DNA of 64,000 nt from Lewinellaceae bacterium (GTDB lineage: Bacteria; Bacteroidota; Bacteroidia; Chitinophagales; Saprospiraceae): positions 310,001-374,000 of the forward strand of contig JACJYP010000004.1 in assembly GCA_020636045.1 (NCBI GenBank), in the 5' to 3' direction. The position numbers were made by a program, and so were the translations under genes. Shown in pieces: positions 38,223 to 48,734 of the stretch. How positions within the stretch are numbered: the first letter of the stretch is position 1; each line of letters starts with the position of its first letter. The notes beneath the pieces are model-generated. The model made no database searches. It saw nothing but the letters and a program-made list of their open reading frames with translations, and had not been told where the DNA came from.

Positions 38223-39242
38223 CTACAACGAATGGCGGACGACCAGACTGAAAGGATTGGCGATATGATGTTTTTCGTTGTTGATGACGAGCCGGGCGGC
38301 CGTTTCGCCCAATGTTTGAAAATCGGTGGAGATGATGGTGATCCCGTCCAGCAGGATCTCCTTGAGCGGCGTTTCGTTGTACGACATGATCCCCACTTCC
38401 CTGCCGACTTTCAGCCCCAGGTTCTTCACGCGTTTGATCAGCGTGACCAGATCGTCTTCCATCAAATTGATATACGCTTCGTTCTCCTGAATCGGTTCTT
38501 CACCGATATTACCCACCACGGCATACTCGAAAGCATATTCGGTACAAAACCGCTCGAATCCCGTCAGGATCTCCCTGGGGTGGTAGCTGTAGGGCGGAAA
38601 AATGATCTTGAGTTTTTTATATTTCTCCAGCAGGGGAAGCGCTTCTGTCAGGGCCTTGTGAATATCGGTTTCAAAATCCTGGTATACGGATGCGTATTCT
38701 CCGCTGATCCCCTCTACCTTTTTGTCGAGGATGATCAGCTTGTGCTTGGGCAACTGATTAATAAAATCGCAGGCATGTTCGCCCCCTTCCAGAAAATGCG
38801 AGATAATGACGAAGTGGGTGTAGCTGTCGTCCTTATGGCTGAGGATGAGGTTCTTGAACACCCGAAAGTCGTTGTTGTAAATAAAAAAGTCGATGGCTGC
38901 CTGATCGCCCAGGGTCTGGGTAAAAGCGTCGTAGATGATCTTCTTGTGGACGCTCAGTTTGTTGAACAACAGAAAAACCTTGGCGCGTTGCTGGATATTG
39001 GTGCTTTTGATATAGTATCCTTTCCCGGGAATAGAGTCGACGATCCCGATCTCTTTCAGGTATTCGTAGGCTTTTACGATCGTATCCCTAGAAATATCGA
39101 ATTTGATCAGCAGGCTGTTAACGGAAGGCAATTTGTCACCCTCTTTTGCAGCCCCTTTTTCGATGTTCGAGATGACCGAATTGATGATCTGCTTGTACTT
39201 GGGCGTTTTGCTGTATTCATTTATTTTAATCTTGTAACCCAT
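38223..39242 (-). CDS. GntR-type regulator with LacI-like sugar-binding domain
   Basis: A 339-residue transcription factor. The N-terminal winged helix is of GntR type: YKQIINSVISNIEKGAAKEGDKLPSVNSLLIKFDISRDTIVKAYEYLKEIGIVDSIPGKGYYI (about 16-78). The rest is a periplasmic-binding-protein-like effector domain (FLLFNKLSVHKKIIYDAFTQTLGD, HFVIISHFLEGG, LIILDKKVEGI, EVGIMSYNETPLKEILLDGITIISTDF). The layout is that of AraR-like regulators. It sits between the susC operon (transcribed away to the left) and the rhamnose operon (transcribed to the right). A matching 17-bp site precedes each, so rhamnose or rhamnulose is the likely effector. Its role as activator or repressor is not proven; the site lies upstream of both promoters, which favours activation. 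Confidence 0.9.
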   Translation of the reverse strand: MGYKIKINEYSKTPKYKQIINSVISNIEKGAAKEGDKLPSVNSLLIKFDISRDTIVKAYEYLKEIGIVDSIPGKGYYIKSTNIQQRAKVFLLFNKLSVHKKIIYDAFTQTLGDQAAIDFFIYNNDFRVFKNLILSHKDDSYTHFVIISHFLEGGEHACDFINQLPKHKLIILDKKVEGISGEYASVYQDFETDIHKALTEALPLLEKYKKLKIIFPPYSYHPREILTGFERFCTEYAFEYAVVGNIGEEPIQENEAYINLMEDDLVTLIKRVKNLGLKVGREVGIMSYNETPLKEILLDGITIISTDFQTLGETAARLVINNEKHHIANPFSLVVRHSL

Positions 39243-39319
39243 GGATTTTTAGAATAAAATGTCTTAGCAAAGCCCGATTACCATATAATTGACAAATTTA
39301 GCGCTTCTTTGTCGAGTTA

Positions 39320-39336
39320 CAGAACAGTGCAGAACA
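39320..39336 (+). promoter_or_regulatory. Predicted activator site, copy 2 (rhamnose catabolic operon)
   Basis: CAGAACAGTGCAGAACA consists of two CAGAACA heptamers at 39320-39326 and 39330-39336, one helical turn apart. It differs from copy 1 at one position, and lies 53 bp before the first base of the -7 element (39389). It also falls 78 bp upstream of the divergent regulator gene, so it may serve autoregulation. Confidence 0.7.
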
Positions 39337-39388
39337 CTTTTTTCCGGAATTCCGGATGCGGTAGAAGCATACTGCTGGGACTTTAATC

Positions 39389-39396
39389 TAATTTTG
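39389..39396 (+). promoter_or_regulatory. Candidate -7 element of the rhamnose operon
   Basis: TAATTTTG fits TAnnTTTG exactly. No TTTG-like -33 is present 19-21 bp upstream, in keeping with a promoter that needs an activator. The predicted leader to the aldolase start at 39492 is about 90 nt. Confidence 0.5.
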
Positions 39397-39491
39397 ATTC
39401 GGTAATGAGCCGGGCCGCTTCCGAAAATCGGCAAAACAAGTGTCAAAAAGGCTCTGATTCTCGCAAAATTCAAACCCAAAAGTGTTTTTTC

Positions 39492-41591
39492 ATGAAAGTT
39501 AAAGCATTTGAACACGTCAGGTACCTATGGGATGAAAACAAAGCCCTCGCGCTCGAAGGCGACGAAGTAGCCCTGTTTTTATACCGTTCGAATATCCTTG
39601 GCGCCGATCTGCGCATTACGAATTTCGGTGGTGGTAATACCAGCTGCAAAACTATGGAAAAAGACCCCCTCACCGGAGCAGAAACGGAGGTGATGTGGGT
39701 AAAAGGTTCCGGTGGCGATATCGGCACGCTCACGCGCAAGGGTATTGCCGGGTTGTATGTAGATCGCCTGCGCGCACTCAAGAAAGTGTACCGGGGTTTG
39801 AAGTACGAAGACGAAATGGTGGCCCTGTTCAACCATTGCATTTTTGACCTCGACAGTCGCGCGCCTTCTATCGATACGCCGTTGCACGGCCTGCTCCCTT
39901 TCAAACACATCGATCACCTGCACCCCGATGCCCTGATCGCCGTGGCTGCCGCGAAAGACAGCCGGGCCATCACACATGAGATATGGGGAGACAGCATGGG
40001 TTGGGTGCCCTGGCAACGCCCGGGCTTCGATCTCGCACTGCAACTCGAAAAATGCCTGGCAGAAAATCCGGACATCCGCGGCATCGTGCTGGGCGGACAC
40101 GGCTTGTTCACCTGGGGCGATACCTCCTATGAGTGTTATATGAACAGCCTCGAGGTGATCGAGCAGGCTTCCGCGTATATTGAAGAGCGACTCGGAAAAA
40201 AACGCCCTGTTTTCGGCGGCCAGGCGGTGGAAAGCCTGCCCGCTGCCGAACGGCAGTCCCGGGCCGCCCTGTTGGCGCCCTTACTCAGGGGCCTGTGCTC
40301 CAGTCATCAAAAAATGATCGGCCATTTTACCGACGACGAACGGGTGCTGGCATTTATCAACAGCCGCGACCTCGCCAAACTGGCGCCGCTGGGCACCTCC
40401 TGCCCGGATCATTTTCTGCGCACCAAAATCAAACCCCTGGTACTCGATCTGGCCGCCGACGCGGACCTGACAAGCCAGCAGGGTATCCTCGCGCAACTGG
40501 AACCGCAGTTCGAACAGTACCGGCAGGACTATGCGGCGTATTATGAAAGTTGCAGGCACCCCGACAGTCCGGCCATGCGCGACCCGAATCCCGTCGTGAT
40601 TCTTTATCCCGGTGTCGGCATGTTCACTTTTTCAAAGGACAAACAAACGGCCCGCGTCGCCAGCGAATTTTACATCAACGCGATCAACGTCATGCGGGGC
40701 GCCGAAGCCATTTCGGAATACACGGCGCTGCCGCGACAGGAGGCCTTCGATATCGAATACTGGCTGCTGGAAGAAGCAAAGTTGCAGCGCATGCCGCCGG
40801 CCAAGCCTCTTTCGGGCCGGGTGGCCATCATCACCGGCGCAGGAGGTGGCATCGGCAAGGCCATCGCAGACAAACTGGCCGCCGAAGGCGCCAATGTGGT
40901 GCTCACCGACGTCGCCGAAGACCGCCTGCAGGAGGCCAACGGCGATTTCAAGCGGGATGTGTCTGCTTGCGTGGTGTGCGACGTCACCAGCGAGGCATCA
41001 GTAGCAAATGCCTATAACACCGCCTGTCTGGAATTCGGTGGTGTCGATATTGTGGTGCACAGCGCCGGACTCGCCATCTCCAAACCACTGGAGGAAACTT
41101 CGCTGAAAGACTGGAGTTTGCTGCAGGACGTATTGGTAAAAGGGCAGTTCCTGATGTCGAAAGCGGGCGTAGAGATCATGCGAAAACAGGGTTTCGGCGG
41201 CGATATCGTCAATATCGCCAGCAAGAACGGCCTGGTATCGGGTCCCAACAATGTGGCCTACGGCACGGCGAAAGCGGCACAACAGCACATGACGCGCCTG
41301 CTGGCCGCCGAACTGGGCAAAGACAAGATACGGGTGAATACGGTGAACCCCGACGGCGTCATCGTCGGCAGCAAGATATGGGAAGGCGCCTGGTCGGAAG
41401 GCCGTGCCAAGGCCTACGGGATCAAAGTGGAAGAGTTGCCGGAACACTACGCCAAGCGCAATCTGCTGCACTCGGTCATCCTGCCCGAAGACATCGCCAA
41501 CGGCGTATTCGTGGTGGTGGCGATCCTGAAAAAAAGTACCGGAAACACGCTCAACGTAGACGGCGGCATGGAAGCGGCCTTTGTACGATAA
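39492..41591 (+). CDS. rhaEW: Bifunctional rhamnulose-1-phosphate aldolase / lactaldehyde dehydrogenase (RhaEW type)
   Basis: A 699-residue cytoplasmic fusion protein. Residues up to about 430 are a class II aldolase: LRITNFGGGNTSCK, LPFKHIDHLHPDALIAVAAAK with the metal-binding histidines, GGHGLFTWGDTSYECYMNSLEVIEQA and VILYPGVGMFTFSKDKQTARV. The rest is a short-chain dehydrogenase: VAIITGAGGGIGKAIADKLAAEGAN, VVHSAGLAIS, VNIASKNGLVSGPNNVAYGTAKAAQQ (YxxxK) and VVVAILKKSTGNTLNVDGG. The known RhaEW family splits L-rhamnulose-1-P into DHAP and L-lactaldehyde and then oxidises the lactaldehyde to L-lactate. ATG 39492 (MKVKAFEHVRYLW) is chosen; an ORF starting at 39405 only adds unrelated residues. 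RhaI follows after 13 bp. Confidence 0.93.
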   Translation: MKVKAFEHVRYLWDENKALALEGDEVALFLYRSNILGADLRITNFGGGNTSCKTMEKDPLTGAETEVMWVKGSGGDIGTLTRKGIAGLYVDRLRALKKVYRGLKYEDEMVALFNHCIFDLDSRAPSIDTPLHGLLPFKHIDHLHPDALIAVAAAKDSRAITHEIWGDSMGWVPWQRPGFDLALQLEKCLAENPDIRGIVLGGHGLFTWGDTSYECYMNSLEVIEQASAYIEERLGKKRPVFGGQAVESLPAAERQSRAALLAPLLRGLCSSHQKMIGHFTDDERVLAFINSRDLAKLAPLGTSCPDHFLRTKIKPLVLDLAADADLTSQQGILAQLEPQFEQYRQDYAAYYESCRHPDSPAMRDPNPVVILYPGVGMFTFSKDKQTARVASEFYINAINVMRGAEAISEYTALPRQEAFDIEYWLLEEAKLQRMPPAKPLSGRVAIITGAGGGIGKAIADKLAAEGANVVLTDVAEDRLQEANGDFKRDVSACVVCDVTSEASVANAYNTACLEFGGVDIVVHSAGLAISKPLEETSLKDWSLLQDVLVKGQFLMSKAGVEIMRKQGFGGDIVNIASKNGLVSGPNNVAYGTAKAAQQHMTRLLAAELGKDKIRVNTVNPDGVIVGSKIWEGAWSEGRAKAYGIKVEELPEHYAKRNLLHSVILPEDIANGVFVVVAILKKSTGNTLNVDGGMEAAFVR

Positions 41592-41604
41592 ACCCTGCGA
41601 GACC

Positions 41605-42888
41605 ATGAAAATAGACCAATCACAGATCGCCTCGCACAATCAACAGTTGCTGGATCGCCACCGGGAAAGTTTTGCCTTCCTGCAGGCGCAACTCGACCGG
41701 AAAGGCCTGCATACCGATGAGATCGTACGCAAACTGAGTACGCTGCAAATCGCCATCCCGAGTTGGGCGCTGGGGGCCGGCGGCACGCGCTTCGGACGCT
41801 TTTCAACCGGCGGAGAACCGGGCAACCTGGAGCAAAAGATCGAGGACATCGGCCTGCTACATGCGTTGACGAATGCTGCCGGAGCCGTTTCGCTGCATAT
41901 TCCCTGGGACATTCCGGAGGATGTCGCGGCGATCAAAGAAACGGCCGCCTCGCTGGGCATCGCTTTCGACGCCGTCAACTCCAACACCTTTCAGGACCAG
42001 CACGGGCAGGCACACAGCTATAAATTCGGTTCGCTATGTCACAGCAATGACGCCATCAGGGATCAGGCCATCCGGCACAACATCGACGTGATCGAAACGG
42101 GCAAGGCCCTGGGCTCCAAAAGTATCACGGTCTGGCTGGCCGACGGCGCGTCTTTTCCAGGGCAGCACAACCTCCGCGGCGCGCTTCAGCGCACGATGGA
42201 CAGCCTGAAAATCATTTACCGCCATCTGCCGGACGACTGGAAGATGTTTATCGAATACAAACCCTACGAACCGAACTTTTACAGCACCGTCATCCAGGAC
42301 TGGGGCACTTCTTACCTGCTCGCCACCGCCTGCGGGGAAAAGGCGTATACGCTGGTCGACCTGGGGCATCATCTTCCAAATACCAATATCGAACAGATCG
42401 TCGCCACCCTGATGATGCAGGGCAAACTCGGCGGATTTCACTTCAACGACAGCAAGTACGGCGACGACGACCTGACCGTCGGCGCCATCAAGCCTTATCA
42501 GTTGTTTCTCATCTTCAACGAACTGGTGTACGGCATGAACAACAACACGGGCAAAAACCCTCCCCTCGCCTGGATGATCGATGCCAGCCACAACCTCAAA
42601 GACCCGCTGGAAGACCTGCTGCAAAGCCTGGAAGCCATACGCCTGGCCTACGCGCAGGCCCTCGTGCTGGATAGCAAGGCCCTGGAAGCGGCACAAATGG
42701 ACAATGACCCGGCGCAGGCGCAGGAGATCCTCCAGGATGCATACCGCACCGACATGCGCCCGCTGTTGCAGGAAGCCAGGTTGCAAAACGGAGCCGCAAT
42801 CGAGCCGTTGGCCGCTTACAGGAATCTCGGCGTGCGCGACCAACTCATCCGGGAAAGAGGCAAATCGACCATTGCTACGGGCCTGTAA
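41605..42888 (+). CDS. rhaI: L-rhamnose isomerase, RhaI type
   Basis: A 427-residue TIM-barrel isomerase converting L-rhamnose to L-rhamnulose. Metal-site motifs are visible: FIEYKPYEPNFYS (Glu), YTLVDLGHHLPNTNIEQIV (Asp), GGFHFNDSKYGDDDLTVGAIKPYQLF (His and Asp pairs) and WMIDASHNLKDPLEDLLQS. The sequence belongs to the RhaI group (Pseudomonas stutzeri type), not the E. coli RhaA family. ATG 41605 (MKIDQSQIASHNQQLL) is used because it lies after the rhaEW stop (41591); an ORF start at 41581 would overlap it. A gap of 11 bp separates it from the kinase. Confidence 0.93.
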   Translation: MKIDQSQIASHNQQLLDRHRESFAFLQAQLDRKGLHTDEIVRKLSTLQIAIPSWALGAGGTRFGRFSTGGEPGNLEQKIEDIGLLHALTNAAGAVSLHIPWDIPEDVAAIKETAASLGIAFDAVNSNTFQDQHGQAHSYKFGSLCHSNDAIRDQAIRHNIDVIETGKALGSKSITVWLADGASFPGQHNLRGALQRTMDSLKIIYRHLPDDWKMFIEYKPYEPNFYSTVIQDWGTSYLLATACGEKAYTLVDLGHHLPNTNIEQIVATLMMQGKLGGFHFNDSKYGDDDLTVGAIKPYQLFLIFNELVYGMNNNTGKNPPLAWMIDASHNLKDPLEDLLQSLEAIRLAYAQALVLDSKALEAAQMDNDPAQAQEILQDAYRTDMRPLLQEARLQNGAAIEPLAAYRNLGVRDQLIRERGKSTIATGL

Positions 42889-42899
42889 AATTCGGGAAC

Positions 42900-44270
42900 A
42901 TGAACGTGACGGCAGTTTTTGATATCGGCAAGACCAACAAGAAATTTTTCCTTTTCGACGAACACCTCAACGAGGTTCACCGCTCGTATGTACACCTGGA
43001 GGAAGGCAGCGATGACGACGGCTACGCCTGTGAAAATCTGGAACAATTGACCGCATGGATGCTGGAAACCTTTCGGGAAGCACAGGCCAGGCCTGAATTT
43101 GAGATCACGCATCTCAATTTTTCCACTTACGGCGCCTCTTTCGTTCACCTCGATGAACAGGACCGGCCCGTCACGCCATTGTACAACTACCTCAAACCCT
43201 TCCCCGGCAACCTGTATGAGTCTTTTTTTGAGAAATACGGTCCGGCCGATGAGTGGTCTGCCGCAACGGCATCTCCCGACATGGGCATGCTCAATTCCGG
43301 CCTTCAACTCTACTGGCTGAAACACATCAAGCCGGAAGTATTTTCCCGCATTCGCCGGTCCCTGCATTTCCCGCAATACTGCTCTTTTCTGTTTACCGGA
43401 AAACATACGAATGAGTACACCAGCATCGGTTGCCATACCGGCCTGTGGGATTTTACAAAACACGACTATCACCGCTGGGTGTATGAAGAAAAGATCGACC
43501 GGCTGTTCCCGGCGGTCCAACCCACGACGTCCACGGTCGAAACTGCGATCAACGGTAAAAAAGTAAGGGTGGGCGCAGGGATACACGACAGTTCCGCCGC
43601 ACTGCTTCCCTATATCATTTCGAATGAGCAGCCGTTTTTGCTTATTTCGACGGGCACCTGGAGCATTACCCTGAACCCGTTCTGCCGCGACGAACTGAGC
43701 GTCCGCGACCTGCAGCGCGATTGCCTGAATTATATGCGAACGGACGGCCTGCCGGTGCGGGCATCCCGCCTGTTCCTCGGGAATGAGTACAAAATATGGG
43801 TGCGAAAACTGGCCGATCATTTCCGTCAATCCTACGAAAGGCATCGGAACGTCGAGCCCGACCCTGCAGTACTGAAAAAACTGGCGCGATTCGAAAACCC
43901 CGTTTACCGATGGGAAAGCATCCGGATGCCCGGATCGGGCAAAACAGCCTCTCCCGGCACCGATCTCGGCATATTTTCCTCGTATGAAGAAGCCTACCAC
44001 CAGTTGATCCGCGAACTGGCCGACCTCCAGGTATCCAGCCTTTACCTGGCCAAAGGCGCCGGCAGCGCCACGAAGGTGTACATCGACGGCGGATTTATCG
44101 ACAACCGGCTGTTCATTCAACTTCTGAGCGATCGTTTGCAGGGTTTCGAACTGATCACAACGGAGGCGCCGCTGGGCTCCGCCCTGGGGGCGGCCATTGC
44201 CGTGCACAACCGGACCGAACTTACCGGCGCTTTGTCAGGCAGTTCTTTACTACAAAAAACAAAAGCCTGA
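42900..44270 (+). CDS. rhaK: FGGY-family rhamnulokinase
   Basis: A 456-residue sugar kinase of the FGGY/ASKHA fold. N-terminal VTAVFDIGKTNKKFFLFDE is the phosphate-1 motif, NFSTYGASFVHLDEQDRPVTPLYNYL covers sugar-binding and LLISTGTWSITLNPF the phosphate-2 region; VYIDGGFIDNRLFIQLLSDRL and TTEAPLGSALGAAI mark the C-terminal adenosine site. Context (between rhamnose isomerase and lutA, after the RhaEW aldolase) makes L-rhamnulose the substrate, giving L-rhamnulose-1-phosphate. Fuculokinase or xylulokinase relatives exist in the family, so the substrate is inferred from neighbours. It lies 11 bp after rhaI and 5 bp before lutA. Confidence 0.88.
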   Translation: MNVTAVFDIGKTNKKFFLFDEHLNEVHRSYVHLEEGSDDDGYACENLEQLTAWMLETFREAQARPEFEITHLNFSTYGASFVHLDEQDRPVTPLYNYLKPFPGNLYESFFEKYGPADEWSAATASPDMGMLNSGLQLYWLKHIKPEVFSRIRRSLHFPQYCSFLFTGKHTNEYTSIGCHTGLWDFTKHDYHRWVYEEKIDRLFPAVQPTTSTVETAINGKKVRVGAGIHDSSAALLPYIISNEQPFLLISTGTWSITLNPFCRDELSVRDLQRDCLNYMRTDGLPVRASRLFLGNEYKIWVRKLADHFRQSYERHRNVEPDPAVLKKLARFENPVYRWESIRMPGSGKTASPGTDLGIFSSYEEAYHQLIRELADLQVSSLYLAKGAGSATKVYIDGGFIDNRLFIQLLSDRLQGFELITTEAPLGSALGAAIAVHNRTELTGALSGSSLLQKTKA

Positions 44271-44275
44271 CGCGT

Positions 44276-45012
44276 ATGAAAATCGGTTTGTTCATACCCT
44301 GCTACATCGATCAGTTCTACCCACAGGTGGGGGTCGCCACCCTGGAACTGCTGGAAAAACTGGGTTGTCAGGTACACTATCCGGACAAGCAAACCTGCTG
44401 CGGGCAACCGCTGGCCAATTCCGGCGCCGAGTCCGCCGCCACACATATTTACCGGCACTTCGTTCAACTGTTCCACACGTACGACTATATCGTCGCGCCA
44501 TCCGGCAGTTGTACCTATCACGTGCGCAAACATTTTGACTGCATCGAACAAACCGGAGAAGTGCAGCATGTGCGAAAACACACGCTGGATCTGAGTGAAT
44601 TCCTGCTGGACGTATTGAAGATCGATGCGCTGGACAGTCGTTTCCCTTATAAAGTCGGCCTTCATCAAAGTTGTCACGGCCTGCGCGGTTTGCGCCTGGG
44701 CCCCGATAGCGAGCGCGTATCGCAGGAGCGATCAAAACTGGGCGCGTTGCTGGGAATGGTTGAAGGCCTCGAACTGGTCGATCTGAAGCGGCCTGACGAA
44801 TGCTGCGGCTTCGGCGGCACCTTCGCCGTAAACGAGTCGGTTTTGTCCGTCAAAATGGGTAAAGACCGCATCGCCGACCACGAAAACAGCGGCGTAGAGG
44901 TGCTCACCGCGGGCGACATGTCGTGCCTGATGCACCTGGAAGGGATCATCCGGCGGCAGGGAACGGGGCTGCACGTGAAACACATCGCTGAAATTCTAAA
45001 CGGGGTTCAACT

Positions 45013-45016
<4 letters not shown>
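44276..45016 (+). CDS. lutA: LutA, Fe-S subunit of the L-lactate utilisation system
   Basis: A 246-residue cysteine-rich (CCG domain) Fe-S protein. Two CCG motifs appear, TCCGQPLANSGAESAA (about 39-54) and ECCGFGGTFAVNESVL (about 177-192), with other ligand cysteines in GLFIPCYID, SGSCTYHV and LHQSCHGLRGL. With LutB and LutC it forms the L-lactate dehydrogenase complex that oxidises lactate to pyruvate. It follows the kinase by 5 bp and overlaps lutB by 4 bp. Because RhaEW delivers L-lactate, the placement after rhaK is metabolically consistent. Confidence 0.92.
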
Positions 45017-46379
<1,363 letters not shown>

Positions 46380-46383
<4 letters not shown>

Positions 46384-46976
46384 GCAGAAGCGCCATCATC
46401 GATGCGATCCGGAGGAACAAACCGGCAGCGCCGGCTCCATTGCCCGGTATCCCTGTCTTTGCAAATGACGGAGCCGATATGCTCGAAACCTTTATAGCCA
46501 CGGCAGAAACCGGCGGCAGTCAGGTGATCCGCATTTCAGACAGCCGGGACATCGGCACGGCGTTGAGCATACGCTTCCCGGATGCCGGCATCATCGCATC
46601 GCCGCTTTTGTTTATCGACACCCATATTAACCTGGAAGCGGTGCAAAACCCGGCCGAACTGGAGCAGGTAGACATCGCCGTGATCCGCGGCGGGCCGGGT
46701 GTGGCTGAAAACGGCGCCATTTGGATATCGGAAGCGGATTGTATGCATCGGGTACTGCCCTTCATCTGCCAGCACCTGTTCGTTTTGCTCGATCCGGCAG
46801 GTATTGTACAAAATATGCACCAGGCATACGAACGAATACGGATCGAAAAACAGGGATTCGGCGTCTTCATCGCCGGTCCGTCCAAAACAGCAGACATCGA
46901 ACAATCCCTCGTCACCGGCGCGCAGGCCGCGCGCAGTCTGACGATCTTTTTGACGGCATTCAGTGATTCAAAATAA
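46380..46976 (+). CDS. lutC: LutC, LUD-domain subunit of the L-lactate utilisation system
   Basis: A 198-residue LUD (DUF162) protein: MSRSAIIDAIRRNKPAAPAP, QVIRISDSRDIGTAL, the motif IRGGPGVAENGAIWISE (about 100-116), RVLPFICQHLFVLLD and the C-terminal FIAGPSKTADIEQSLVTGAQAAR. Start ATG 46380 overlaps the lutB stop (ATGA). A longer open frame upstream is out of phase with lutB and can be ignored. It closes the rhamnose-lactate gene block; 75 bp after its stop a structured repeat begins. No inner-membrane rhamnose or KDG carrier of a known family is found nearby. Confidence 0.93.
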
Positions 46977-47051
46977 CCTGAGTCCTGGAAAGAAAACAAA
47001 ATGCATAATTGCAAATAACTGATAACCATCCCCTTCTTAATCGGATTCATG

Positions 47052-47246
47052 CCGGCCTTATTCAAATCCCGATTTTGCGTCGTTGGAGGCGGATGAGAGC
47101 ACCCATGTTTGAGTCCCGACGAAGGAGGGACGAGTTTGGGTGCGAACCCGCCGGAAACGACCTGCAAAATCGCTGGATTTGAATACAGCCTTGACCTTTT
47201 TTGTTACTTTTTTGTGTCAAGACAAAAAAGTAAAAGAACGATGGCG
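47052..47246 (+). repeat. Structured palindromic repeat, copy 1
   Basis: About 195 bp, the first of two copies with over 90% identity (other at 53333-53527). From 47061 to 47183 it folds into one long imperfect hairpin of six stems, in pairs: TTCAAATCC/GGATTTGAA, GATTTTGC/GCAAAATC, GTCGTT/AACGAC, GGCGG/CCGCC, GCACCCA/TGGGTGC and GTCCC/GGGAC around a 9-nt loop (47118-47126). A separate hairpin follows: TTACTTTTTTGT (47204-47215), 6-nt loop, ACAAAAAAGTAA (47222-47233). It lies 75 bp after lutC and ends 82 bp before the permease start. Open frames through it are coding noise. Short peptides ending like FFVTFLCQDKKV are, from memory, common tails of small hypothetical proteins in Bacteroidota and may stem from such elements. 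Confidence 0.85.
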
Positions 47247-47328
47247 CGGGGAAATGGTCATGGCAGATTTATTCAAAACTCAATAAAAAACAATACCACT
47301 CACATCCTTAACGGAACGACCAACACCT

Positions 47329-48732
47329 ATGCTATTCGACAAACTAACAGCCAACCTGAAAAGCGTGCAGGAATACGAGCGGGAACCGGTGCCCGCCGCC
47401 AAACAAAAGAACTGGCGAAGTTTTCTGGGCATGTACGCCGGAGAACATACTGCCGGAACGGAATTCGTTATCGGCCCCCTGTTCGTTGCGCACGGCGCCG
47501 GCGCTACCGATCTGATCTTCGGTTTGCTCATCGGTAATCTGCTGGCGGTACTGAGCTGGGCCTTCCTTTGTGCGCCCATCGCCGTAAAGGAGCGGATCAC
47601 CCTGTACTACAAACTCGAAAAGATCTGCGGCAAAAAACTGACGGTGCTGTATAACCTCGTCAACGCCCTCATGTTTTGCTTTCTGGCCGGCTCGATGATC
47701 GCCGTGTCGGCCACGGCCGTAGGCATTCCCTTCGATATGCCGATGGCCCGGCTGAGCGACTGGCTGCCCAACAGCGCATCGTGGGTCGTGATCGTCATGG
47801 TGGTGGGCATGGTGACGACCGTCGTAGCGACCCTCGGGTATGACCAGGTGTCCCGCTTTGCCAATATCGCAGCCCCCTGGATGATCCTCGTTTTCCTGGC
47901 CGCTGCCATTGCCGTGCTGCCCGAACTGGGCGTCAACAGCCCCGGCGAATTCTGGCCGGTGGCGGAATCCAGAATCTGGAGCGGCGTGCCCCTGGAAGGG
48001 CAATCGAAATTCACTTTCTGGCATGTGATGTTCTTTGCCTGGTTTTGCAACATGGCGATGCACATCGGCATGGCCGATCTTTCCATTTTCCGGTATGCCA
48101 AAAACTGGAAATCGGGGTTCGCCTCCGCCGGCGGCATGTTTGTCGGCCATTACCTCGCCTGGCTCGCCTCCGGCATCCTCTACGCAGTGTTCCTGCATAA
48201 AAGCCAGAACAGCCTGGAGTTCGCGCCCGGCCCCATTGCCTATTACGCCGCAGGGATTGCCGGCGCCTGTTGCGTGATCATCGCGGGCTGGACAACGGCC
48301 AATCCGACGATCTACCGCGCGGGGCTGGCCGTGCAGGCGATCATTCCCAATTCAAAAACCTGGAAAGTCACGCTGATCGTGGGCTTGATCACAACGGCGG
48401 CAGCCTGCTTTCCGGCGCTGGTCATGCGGCTGCTCGATTTCGTGGCGCTGTACGGCCTCGTGCTGATGCCCATGGGTGCGGTGATCCTGATCGACTTTTA
48501 CGTCCTGCCAAAACTGGGATTGAAGAGCGATTATGCCCAGGAGGCCGGGATCGGCATCAATTGGGCGGCGACAGGCACCTGGGTGCTCACGCTGGCGGCC
48601 TGCCTGTTCATCAATTTTTCCTTCGGCGTGGAAATTTTCTTTCTCGGGCTTCCCGGATGGTTTGTAGCGGTCATTCTGTACACGGGGTTGAGTTATATGA
48701 TCCAGTCTTTCAAACCATTAAACAGCAAATAA
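47329..48732 (+). CDS. NCS1/cytosine-permease-like transporter
   Basis: A 467-residue inner-membrane protein with about 12 hydrophobic segments. N-terminal KQKNWRSFLGMYAGEHTAGTEFVIGPLFV and HVMFFAWFCNMAMHIGMADLSIFRYAK, IAGWTTANPTIYRAGLAVQAI resemble the purine/cytosine permease (NCS1) family. The cargo is unknown. It is the only carrier within the rhamnose-lactate-GH2-sulfatase transcription unit, so it might import a sugar, uronate or lactate product. I hold that only as a possibility because NCS1 proteins usually carry nucleobases. The ATG at 47329 is right after the structured repeat region; a 57-residue membrane protein follows after 2 bp. Confidence 0.75.
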   Translation: MLFDKLTANLKSVQEYEREPVPAAKQKNWRSFLGMYAGEHTAGTEFVIGPLFVAHGAGATDLIFGLLIGNLLAVLSWAFLCAPIAVKERITLYYKLEKICGKKLTVLYNLVNALMFCFLAGSMIAVSATAVGIPFDMPMARLSDWLPNSASWVVIVMVVGMVTTVVATLGYDQVSRFANIAAPWMILVFLAAAIAVLPELGVNSPGEFWPVAESRIWSGVPLEGQSKFTFWHVMFFAWFCNMAMHIGMADLSIFRYAKNWKSGFASAGGMFVGHYLAWLASGILYAVFLHKSQNSLEFAPGPIAYYAAGIAGACCVIIAGWTTANPTIYRAGLAVQAIIPNSKTWKVTLIVGLITTAAACFPALVMRLLDFVALYGLVLMPMGAVILIDFYVLPKLGLKSDYAQEAGIGINWAATGTWVLTLAACLFINFSFGVEIFFLGLPGWFVAVILYTGLSYMIQSFKPLNSK

Positions 48733-48734
48733 AT

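Noticed and set aside
47061..47183. Integron attC site or insertion-sequence end
   Set aside because: No integrase or transposase is present. The pairing pattern lacks attC core sites, and no target duplication can be recognised with certainty.
47109..47537. Open frame through the structured repeat and into the permease gene
   Set aside because: It is out of phase with the permease and built from the palindromic repeat; the second copy gives a similar false frame at 53421-54035.
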